Shown one piece after another: positions 1-4,235 of a stretch of 5,717 nt of DNA; position 1 is the first letter of the stretch; each line of letters begins with the position of its first letter. The position numbers and the translations under genes are program-made. This stretch comes from Nitrososphaeria archaeon. Its GTDB lineage: Archaea; Thermoproteota; Nitrososphaeria; Nitrososphaerales; Nitrososphaeraceae. The DNA lies in assembly GCA_021324715.1 (NCBI GenBank), contig JAJPIN010000206.1:1-5717 (forward strand), in the 5' to 3' direction. The notes under the pieces were generated by a model. The model saw only the letters and a list, made by a program, of their open reading frames with translations. It had not been told where the DNA came from and ran no database searches.

Positions 1-527
1 ACTGCATTTGAACTAAAAACAGAGTTTGTTACTACCGTCGAATTATTCATCATCTGATTATATACCGCCAATGCTTTTGAACGAAGTTTATCAATAGATT
101 TCAACTCAAGATCAGACATGTCAAGGTAGTTTTGTAAAATGTTATCATATTTGAGACTGCGAATTAATCCTGGAACGAGAGGATAATGGCAATAGGTGAT
201 AAGTTTTTCGTTGTTTCGAACCAGCATACTGGATGGAAGAATGTCTCCATGAGCGTTCATAATTATGTCGTATTTGTTACTGTCATAATGAGTATTGCTT
301 ATCTCCTCCAATAAAGAATTAATGTCTCCTTTAATGACATTGTCTACGAAATTGTGCAGTTTTGAGAGCCCAAAAATTTTCTCAAGGTGAGTCCAATTGG
401 GTTTGGTAAAAGTAACTAAATCTACAGATAGGTCTAATTCATTTAACGTCTCCAATGATGCCGCAGCCAAACGCTCGGCGCCTCCGCCAGCATTAAGATC
501 TTCGTGAATTAACTTAACTCTTTTCAT
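1..527 (-). CDS. GT4-family glycosyltransferase, ALG11-like N-terminal part (partial)
   Basis: The first 175 residues of a glycosyltransferase are visible, running leftward off the window, so the C-terminal nucleotide-sugar domain is missing. The N-terminus gives a beta strand (KRVKLIHEDL) leading into the glycine-rich loop NAGGGAERL (residues 12-20). This resembles the NAGGG-ER motif of ALG11-type and other GT-B mannosyltransferases. A CHYP motif at 113-116 and a strand VVTNSVFSS at 165-173 fit the same N-domain. GT4 enzymes move a sugar from an activated donor to a lipid carrier or glycan. In archaea they commonly serve N-glycan, exopolysaccharide or glycolipid synthesis at the inner membrane face; the substrate here cannot be told. 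The ATG at 525-527 lies just before the first strand, as expected for the fold. A TATA-like box lies about 45 bases upstream. The gene is divergent from the zinc-finger gene. Confidence 0.82.
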   Translation of the reverse strand, partial: MKRVKLIHEDLNAGGGAERLAAASLETLNELDLSVDLVTFTKPNWTHLEKIFGLSKLHNFVDNVIKGDINSLLEEISNTHYDSNKYDIIMNAHGDILPSSMLVRNNEKLITYCHYPLVPGLIRSLKYDNILQNYLDMSDLELKSIDKLRSKALAVYNQMMNNSTVVTNSVFSSNA

Positions 528-566
528 TCAATATTATAAGGACTTCATATCTTATTAGCGTCTCTA

Positions 567-577
567 GATATTTAATC
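567..577. promoter_or_regulatory. Shared TATA-like box between divergent genes
   Basis: GATATTTAATC reads as a TATA-like element on both strands. It is centred about 35 bases before the zinc-finger ATG at 607 and about 45 bases before the glycosyltransferase ATG at 527. With archaeal spacing of about 26-27 bases, transcripts would start near 599 (plus) and 545 (minus), giving short leaders. A second AT-rich block at 583-595 (AGTACTATATACT) could serve the minus-strand gene. This is inferred from spacing and composition only. Confidence 0.4.
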
Positions 578-606
578 GTTAAGTACTATATACTGCTAAA
601 TATAAT

Positions 607-804
607 ATGGAAGTCATCAAATCGTCTAGACCCCAGATTAACAGTTATCAATGTTCTCTCTGTCGATTTTATTTCAAAAGCTTTGGAGAAATGCAAAAGC
701 ATTTGTTGAAGAACCATTTGCTGCGAGCAAAGAATGTAAGAATTTCTCTGCCTTGGATTAGACGCAGCCATGACAATATAGCCAGTACTGACAATCAGTT
801 TTAG
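607..804 (+). CDS. Small single C2H2 zinc-finger protein
   Basis: This 65-residue protein holds one textbook C2H2 zinc finger at residues 14-37. Tyr14, Cys16, Cys19, Phe23, Met29, His32 and His37 fit the classical pattern (aromatic)-x-C-x2-C-x3-F-x5-(hydrophobic)-x2-H-x4-H. The two cysteines and two histidines would bind one zinc ion. The tail (38-65) is basic (RAKNVRISLPWIRR) and then polar, which suits binding to nucleic acid. Lone C2H2 proteins of this size occur in archaea, mostly uncharacterised; a regulatory or RNA/DNA-binding role is an inference. The ATG at 607 is the only sensible start, because the finger begins 13 residues in, and a TATA-like box sits about 35 bases upstream. The gene is divergent from the glycosyltransferase and convergent with the response-regulator gene. 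The antisense open frame here is a shadow. Confidence 0.8.
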   Translation: MEVIKSSRPQINSYQCSLCRFYFKSFGEMQKHLLKNHLLRAKNVRISLPWIRRSHDNIASTDNQF

Positions 805-826
805 AAAAAATGAATACCGTTGATCC

Positions 827-883
827 AGAATAGTTAGTATAAAATTTACAAAATATTTTAAACTATTATTTGATGACTATTCT
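827..883. terminator. Inverted repeat and AT-rich bidirectional terminator region
   Basis: The gap between two convergent genes holds the inverted repeat AGAATAGT (827-834) / ACTATTCT (876-883), an exact 8-bp stem. Nested alternative arms are AATAGTT (829-835) and AACTATT (861-867). The sequence between them is A- and T-rich (about 840-860), giving U-rich RNA in both directions. The position between two converging stop codons suggests shared transcription termination. Whether it works as a hairpin is unknown, since archaeal termination usually relies on the U tract alone. Confidence 0.4.
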
Positions 884-938
884 AAAGTATGACATTGTAA
901 TCAAATTAGGTTCTTGGTGGCATGAGAAGGTCAATCAA

Positions 939-1355
939 TCAGTTTTTCAATATTTTGTCAATTGTTTCAGCAAGAGAGCGCAAATGCACCGGCTTTTTGA
1001 TAAAATCTTCATACTTAATCCCCTTCAAATTATCTCCATCTAATTCGAACGCACTTATTAGAATAACTTTAATTTCTTGATTTATCTGGGACACCTTTTT
1101 AATTATCTCTAGACCTGAAATTCCCGGCATCCTAATGTCTGTAATTACAAGAGAGTATCTCTGCGGGCTTCCTCTTATTTCTCTCAGGGCCGCGAGCGGA
1201 TCAAGATATGAAGCTGTCCTGAATCCTTCTCTTTTGAGAAACTCAGTGAACAAATTTAAAACATCTGGATCGTCATCAATCACTAGTATCTCTTTGGTTG
1301 TCCCGATAGATCCAACCGAGTTTATGTTTTCGTCGATTGAGTACCCGTCAACCAC
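939..1355 (-). CDS. Stand-alone response-regulator receiver protein (CheY-like)
   Basis: The product is a single receiver (REC) domain of 138 residues with a 20-residue N-terminal extension and no output domain. The fold's key residues are all present: an acidic triplet Asp27-Asp28-Asp29 after the first strand (EILVIDDD), the phospho-acceptor Asp73 in VITDIRMPG, Ser101 in the LISAF strand at the Thr/Ser switch position, and the conserved lysine Lys121 in KKPV. It should therefore be phosphorylated by a histidine kinase, but none is encoded here, so the partner lies elsewhere. It probably signals by protein-protein contact. The start is a GTG at 1353-1355. The next in-frame codon region upstream holds a TAA (1359-1361), so no longer in-frame ATG version is possible. 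GGAG immediately abuts the GTG. The gene is divergent from the MEDS-like gene, which may belong to the same signalling circuit. Confidence 0.9.
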   Translation of the reverse strand: MVDGYSIDENINSVGSIGTTKEILVIDDDPDVLNLFTEFLKREGFRTASYLDPLAALREIRGSPQRYSLVITDIRMPGISGLEIIKKVSQINQEIKVILISAFELDGDNLKGIKYEDFIKKPVHLRSLAETIDKILKN

Positions 1356-1473
1356 TCCTTACCACTCTTGCATTATATCTTCTCATATTTTTCATGAACA
1401 TTCCAATGGGAAAAATTTAGAATCGAAATAGCCGAAAATGATATCATTTGTCACTTTTTAAAGAGATCAAACG

Positions 1474-1484
1474 ATATAAAAATC
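1474..1484. promoter_or_regulatory. TATA-like box in divergent response-regulator/sensor intergenic region
   Basis: GATATAAAAAT here reads ATTTTTATATC on the minus strand, close to the archaeal TTTATATA consensus. On the minus strand it would start transcription near 1450, about 95 bases before the response-regulator GTG. On the plus strand the start would fall near 1507, well ahead of the sensor-like gene. It is the best TATA match in this 220-base divergent region, but its direction is uncertain. Confidence 0.35.
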
Positions 1485-1535
1485 CATCGTGATTTTGCTC
1501 CGTCAAAACTAGTTCAAAAATATGATTTTCCTAAA

Positions 1536-1556
1536 ATCTGATTCTAGAAATCGGAT
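1536..1556 (+). promoter_or_regulatory. Hairpin/dyad upstream of the sensor-like gene
   Basis: ATCTGATT (1536-1543) and AATCGGAT (1549-1556) pair as an 8-bp stem with one U-G wobble around a five-base loop CTAGA. It lies 24 bases before the ATG at 1580 and 66 before the ATG at 1622. It could be a leader hairpin in the mRNA or an operator dyad on DNA. No known riboswitch or operator is recognised. Confidence 0.3.
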
Positions 1557-1621
1557 ATACGTCATGCAGTTAGAACTAAATGATTGTTGTCCTTCTTAAA
1601 GTATGTTGGTACAGGGTAAGT

Positions 1622-2269
1622 ATGACTAAAGGTGGAGCTCCTGTAATTATGAATGCGGGTGTCCGACATGTAATGAAGGAAATGTTCCAAATACCACTCG
1701 CCACTCATACAATTCTAGTTTATCCAAATATTGATGCATTAAGAGAAATATATACAAATTACATTGATATTACTAGCCATGAATTAAGCGAATTATTCGT
1801 AATCCTTCCTTTTTATGAAACGATAGAATCTGTGAAGAACAATTTGATGTACAATTACGAGTCAACTCAAAATTATGATTACATGAAACACGAGGGATCG
1901 CTCATCATCCGGGATGCTAATACCATTCTTGAAAAGGATATTAAATCAAATACCGATTATGTATCGCAAGCATATAATGAACCTCCAAATATAGTCGACT
2001 TCCTAAAGAGAGTATCGTCACATTCAAAGAAAATTAACAAAGATACGATTTCACTATGGATCGATACAGGTGTGTTTTATAATTTTGAAAACGGAATTGG
2101 TTCACTGATGAAATATGAACGAGCCTTTCCAAAAATTGTTGCCAATTATCCAATTAAACAATTTTGCCTTTATCATCAGAAAGATTATGAGAACAGGCTG
2201 AACAAGTATGAACAGATAGAAACCGTTGATAAGCACCAGAAAAGATTATTGATGGTAGATAAACTTTAG
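1622..2269 (+). CDS. MEDS-domain (DcmR-like) sensor protein, probable
   Basis: From ATG 1622 the protein has 215 residues and no membrane segment or signal peptide. It resembles the MEDS domain (methanogen/methylotroph DcmR sensory), a RecA/KaiC-like fold thought to sense small ligands. Matching parts are ATHTILVYPNIDALREIY near the start (family: H-x-lFY...e.l...), a second strand ELFVILPFYET, and the C-terminal pattern with YERAFPKI, FCLYHQKDYENRL and a final DKHQKRLL. This last part matches the family's yE..l, C.Y...f and H-x-x-x-L elements. The frame is also open upstream to an ATG at 1580. The 14 extra residues are rich in Cys, Trp and hydrophobics and look unlike the rest, while a TTAAA element at 1596-1600 fits a leaderless start at 1622; hence 1622 is preferred, though not proven. 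No helix-turn-helix is attached, unlike DcmR itself. It faces a divergent receiver protein, suggesting a signalling role. Confidence 0.62.
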   Translation: MTKGGAPVIMNAGVRHVMKEMFQIPLATHTILVYPNIDALREIYTNYIDITSHELSELFVILPFYETIESVKNNLMYNYESTQNYDYMKHEGSLIIRDANTILEKDIKSNTDYVSQAYNEPPNIVDFLKRVSSHSKKINKDTISLWIDTGVFYNFENGIGSLMKYERAFPKIVANYPIKQFCLYHQKDYENRLNKYEQIETVDKHQKRLLMVDKL

Positions 2270-2287
2270 CGCATCCGTGTCGAAATT

Positions 2288-2308
2288 ATCGCGATTTTTT
2301 ACTTTTAT
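2288..2308 (+). terminator. Palindrome and T tract after the sensor-like gene
   Basis: About 20 bases after the stop codon the palindrome ATCGCGAT (2288-2295) runs into six T residues (2295-2300) and a further T-rich stretch ACTTTTATT. This is a typical archaeal U-tract terminator position for the upstream plus-strand gene. Confidence 0.5.
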
Positions 2309-2396
2309 TAAGTTTGCCTAATGATATCAAACATCATTTATAGAAGAAAAAAGTAATCAACTGAAGCAAAGCATTATTTACGATTTAGCATAGTGG

Positions 2397-2415
2397 CAAT
2401 AAAATTTAAAAAATG
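2397..2415 (-). terminator. T-rich terminator after the Lrp fragment
   Basis: On the minus strand, about 30 bases past the stop at 2445, the sequence reads CATTTTTTAAATTTTATTG, a U-rich tract suited to archaeal termination. Its presence suggests that this remnant once was, or still is, a transcription unit. Confidence 0.35.
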
Positions 2416-2444
2416 TCTAAAAGTCGCAGGACAGATTCACTCAA

Positions 2445-2675
2445 TTAATATGTAGTTTTCCAATATTGCAACATATTTAGCTTATTTTCATTCATTTTTA
2501 TAAAATAAACTTCTTCACTCCAAATGACCCTTTCCGCTCCTTTAATTTTTTTCAGTTCACTTATTGTTTCTAGAAGCTGTTTACTATCTTTGTATATAAA
2601 AAGTACCACAAGATCAGAATTACCAATATGTACTGCTACCAAAAGGATACAAACTAACCTTTGCAAAAGATTCAA
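2445..2675 (-). pseudogene. Lrp/AsnC effector-binding (RAM) domain fragment
   Basis: The frame encodes 76 residues from a TTG. The middle part resembles the second half of the Lrp/AsnC ligand-binding (RAM) domain as seen in thaumarchaeal Lrp proteins: a strand VAVHIGNSDLVVLFIY carrying the GxxD element, a helix KQLLETISELKKIKG, and a closing strand AERVIWSEEVYFIK equivalent to the usual GVERVxWSEEV. Full-length Lrp regulators are about 140-160 residues with an N-terminal helix-turn-helix, and no such sequence is found upstream in any minus-strand frame. The upstream space instead holds the promoter and gene at 2761. There is no ATG, and even the first RAM strand and helix look absent or replaced. 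A decayed remnant is the likeliest reading. The alternative is a small stand-alone RAM protein, a known type in archaea, but this copy seems too short at the N-terminus for a full domain. Confidence 0.55.
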
Positions 2676-2722
2676 TTTAAAAACTAAAAAGTCTCGATTG
2701 TTTGGGGATTTAAAAAATTTTC

Positions 2723-2730
2723 TTATAAAT
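2723..2730 (+). promoter_or_regulatory. TATA-like box for the small basic protein gene
   Basis: TTATAAAT is centred about 34 bases before the ATG at 2761. Transcription would start near 2754, giving a leader of about seven bases with no room for a Shine-Dalgarno site. It occupies the space directly upstream of the Lrp fragment on the opposite strand. Confidence 0.5.
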
Positions 2731-2760
2731 CTTAATTAGATATGTTGTATTATTGTAATT

Positions 2761-2904
2761 ATGCCGAGAGGAGTCAAAAAGGGCCTAAATACAAAAAAGT
2801 TTGACAGGTGTGTAACGAAAGTTAGGCGCAAATCCGGAAAAGTTAATCCATACGCAGTATGTAATGCCAGTATGTCCGGCAAGACAAAACATAAAAAAAG
2901 ATAG
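2761..2904 (+). CDS. Small basic protein with FDRCV / NPYAVC motif
   Basis: This 47-residue protein is strongly basic: 16 Lys/Arg against a single Asp. It opens with MPRGVKKGLNTKKFDRCV and continues to KVNPYAVCNAS, ending in a Lys/Arg tail (KTKHKKR). The pairing of FDxCV (Cys17) with NPYAVCxAS (Cys34), separated by a Lys/Arg/Gly-rich spacer, resembles uncharacterised small proteins I recall from archaea and from phage genomes; the function is not known. The charge suggests nucleic-acid binding, and the two cysteines could form a disulfide or contribute to a metal site, but both points are inference. The ATG is preceded by a TATA-like box at 2723-2730, supporting real expression, and a T-rich tract follows the stop. 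The minus-strand open frame over it is a shadow. Confidence 0.72.
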   Translation: MPRGVKKGLNTKKFDRCVTKVRRKSGKVNPYAVCNASMSGKTKHKKR

Positions 2905-2940
2905 TGTAAGTACGCCACTATTGCCGGGAAATTAGTCTAC

Positions 2941-2960
2941 ATATTTCTTTTCTTTCTTTT
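2941..2960 (+). terminator. T-rich terminator after the small basic protein
   Basis: A pyrimidine tract with repeated T3-T4 runs (ATATTTCTTTTCTTTCTTTT) begins 37 bases past the stop codon at 2904. It fits an archaeal U-tract terminator; no hairpin is evident. Confidence 0.5.
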
Positions 2961-3023
2961 GGAGTTAGCAGTTCGAATTATTTTTATTTCCACTTTATTA
3001 AACGTTCACTAAAACAGTAATCA

Positions 3024-3176
3024 ATGTCAGATATCTGCAGCGTACTGAGTAATGAGAATAAATGTTGGTTAAAGCTTTACTATCAAAAACTCAAATTCTT
3101 AGTCGAAAAAAAGAAAAGGTTTGCTCATACTAGGACAAAAATTAGTCCTTCTTATAATTCTGAGCGTCTTCCTTAG
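3024..3176 (+). CDS. Possible 50-residue small protein (weak)
   Basis: An ATG at 3024 opens a 50-residue frame, MSDICSVLSNENKCWLKLYY..., with two cysteines (5 and 14) and a Lys-rich segment (EKKKR). A TATA-like TTTATTAAA at 2994-3002 is about 26 bases upstream, fitting a leaderless transcript, and an in-frame stop sits just before the ATG. Against it, the last 35 bases are antisense to the PRC-like gene, and the lysine run coincides with the T-rich terminator of that gene read backwards. No family is recognised. It is listed as a candidate only. Confidence 0.2.
   Translation: MSDICSVLSNENKCWLKLYYQKLKFLVEKKKRFAHTRTKISPSYNSERLP
3104..3119 (-). terminator. T-rich terminator after the PRC-like gene
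   Basis: Read on the minus strand this is CCTTTTCTTTTTTTCG, a strong U tract about 23 bases beyond the stop codon at 3142, as expected for archaeal termination. Confidence 0.5.
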
Positions 3177-3372
3177 TTATAGAAAACCAAACCTTGTCTC
3201 CATCAAAGCGTTCAACTAAGCTTTTTGGGAGATAAAATTTGTCCTTGTCTACATGTCCTCTTTTGGTAACGACTATCTCTGGTTCCACCTCATGTACTTC
3301 ACCTAGATCGTAGTCATTTATTCCTCTTGCTTCTTTTTTTACGATTTCGTCCCAGTCTGTTATATTGGCCAT
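3142..3372 (-). CDS. PRC-barrel/DUF2171-like small protein
   Basis: This is a 76-residue, charged, soluble protein with no signal peptide. The body looks like a small beta-barrel of the PRC/DUF2171 type: ARGINDYDLGEVHEVEP (15-31) resembles the family's G.d...iG.V..v opening. Next come a strand IVVTKRG (33-39), then DKFYLPKSLVERFDG (44-58), matching the usual phrase for a residue-anchored turn ('yiP...v..vdgd'), and a last strand KVWFSITKEDA (60-70). PRC-like domains act in RNA processing and in protein-protein contacts; DUF2171 proteins are often stress-linked. The specific role here is unknown. The ATG at 3370-3372 is chosen because a TTAAATAAA box on the minus strand (3392-3400) is centred 24 bases upstream, implying a leaderless mRNA. 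The gene is divergent from the RskA-like gene. Confidence 0.75.
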   Translation of the reverse strand: MANITDWDEIVKKEARGINDYDLGEVHEVEPEIVVTKRGHVDKDKFYLPKSLVERFDGDKVWFSITKEDAQNYKKD

Positions 3373-3391
3373 AACATCTATAGTTCAACAT

Positions 3392-3400
3392 TTTATTTAA
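3392..3400 (-). promoter_or_regulatory. TATA-like box for the PRC-like gene
   Basis: On the minus strand TTAAATAAA is centred about 24 bases before the ATG at 3372. The predicted transcription start coincides with the start codon, indicating a leaderless transcript. Confidence 0.5.
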
Positions 3401-3527
3401 CTATTCAAGTGCGAGAAATGCTAGAACCAGGTTTATAATGTTCCTTTGGAGAGATTAGCTTACACCTAAATACCTTGAAAATTTAATGTAAAATTGATGA
3501 ACTATCTTCCAAATAATATTTGACATG

Positions 3528-3536
3528 AATATAAAG
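3528..3536 (+). promoter_or_regulatory. TATA-like box for the RskA-like gene
   Basis: AATATAAAG is centred 26 bases before the ATG at 3558, so transcription would start at or next to that codon. This spacing helps choose ATG 3558 over the adjoining TTG at 3555. Confidence 0.5.
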
Positions 3537-3557
3537 TTTGTAGTGCTATAGGTATTG

Positions 3558-4004
3558 ATGAAGTCATCGGCAACGAATACATTAACAATCATGTTGATTG
3601 GTATTTTTTTAATAGGAGGAGCCATTTTTGTGGGAAGGTTTGTGTACGCGCAGGAAACACTAGATATAAAAACTCCAGGAGGCAATGAGCCGTTTGGTGG
3701 CGAAAAGAAAGGAACCGTAACAATCGTTCCGAAAGAACACTCGGTAAATATAGTCGCAAATATGACTACCCCTCCAGCGAACGGGAAAGTATTTGAGGGC
3801 TGGCTAGCTGACGTGGGTGGATCCGGCTATAAATTGAGCTTAGGCGAGTTCTCAAAAAATGGAACTCTTGACTATAAAGGAACAATGGTAAACCCATATA
3901 CCTATACACAGTTCCTTGTGACCCAGGAACCTTTCGAAGATCCCGACCCTAATGCTGCATCAGTGGTTGCAGGTGCGAAGCTCGTAAGTCCATTTGGACA
4001 GTAG
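3558..4004 (+). CDS. Exported protein with RskA-like (anti-sigma-K type) domain
   Basis: The 148-residue product starts with a basic N-terminus and a hydrophobic stretch (about residues 9-26), followed by FVYAQE. This is either a signal peptide cleaved after Ala31 or a membrane anchor. The outside part resembles the C-terminal domain of RskA-type anti-sigma factors: GTVTIVPK, then GKVFEGWLADVGG (76-88; family 'g..y.lWl...gg'), a SLGEF turn, and YTQFLVTQEPFEDPDPNA (116-133; family 'f.vt.EP.gG...Pt') leading to VVAGAKL. Sequons Asn68-Met-Thr and Asn101-Gly-Thr could be N-glycosylated. Archaea have no sigma factors, and no cytoplasmic anti-sigma helix precedes the membrane segment, so the domain is presumably an extracellular module of unknown role. 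A TTG directly precedes the ATG and could add one residue; the TATA spacing favours the ATG. Confidence 0.7.
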   Translation: MKSSATNTLTIMLIGIFLIGGAIFVGRFVYAQETLDIKTPGGNEPFGGEKKGTVTIVPKEHSVNIVANMTTPPANGKVFEGWLADVGGSGYKLSLGEFSKNGTLDYKGTMVNPYTYTQFLVTQEPFEDPDPNAASVVAGAKLVSPFGQ

Positions 4005-4030
4005 TTATAGCCAAACATTTCTACATTCTA

Positions 4031-4048
4031 CTCTCTTTTCCTTTTTCT
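4031..4048 (+). terminator. Pyrimidine-rich terminator after the RskA-like gene
   Basis: CTCTCTTTTCCTTTTTCT lies about 26 bases after the stop at 4004. It is a T-rich tract typical of archaeal 3' ends, separating this gene from corA. Confidence 0.5.
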
Positions 4049-4197
4049 CGTGATATAAAACGCAGGGTATTTACTCTACTGTTATCGTCGTATGATTTGC
4101 TTAGGTTTCTCAATGCATTGTTAGTCTTTGAAAATAGATAAGCATTCTAGATTTATAAGCGAGGGATAGCTTTTTTCAAGAATTTTAATTTTGACTA

Positions 4198-4206
4198 TTT
4201 TATATT
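4198..4206 (+). promoter_or_regulatory. TATA-like box for the CorA-type gene
   Basis: TTTTATATT is centred about 34 bases before the TTG start at 4236, predicting a leader of about seven bases. A second candidate, ATTTATAAG at 4151-4159, would give a leader of about 55 bases. The rest of the gap from 4005 holds no recognisable gene. Confidence 0.45.
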
Positions 4207-4235
4207 TTGTTGCAGATAATACATTCTGATTCAAC

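Noticed and set aside
586..771. Minus-strand open frame of 61 codons opposite the zinc-finger gene
   Set aside because: The plus strand encodes a perfect C2H2 finger; the minus frame is a shadow.
1135..1431. Plus-strand open frame of 98 codons opposite the response regulator
   Set aside because: It is an antisense shadow of a receiver domain with all its key residues, and has no recognisable features of its own.
2524..2739. Plus-strand open frame of 71 codons opposite the Lrp fragment
   Set aside because: The minus strand shows a recognisable Lrp domain pattern; the plus frame shows none.
2736..2918. Minus-strand hydrophobic open frame opposite the small basic protein
   Set aside because: It is the complement of Lys/Arg codons, which gives an apparent Phe/Leu-rich protein; the plus-strand gene has a promoter and conserved-looking motifs.
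3494..3501. TGATGA sequence resembling the C box of an archaeal C/D small RNA (also near 871)
   Set aside because: No CTGA D box or D'/C' pair at suitable spacing was found around either occurrence.
3455..3685. Minus-strand open frame of 76 codons opposite the start of the RskA-like gene
   Set aside because: It overlaps a clear signal sequence and promoter on the plus strand and has no recognisable motif.
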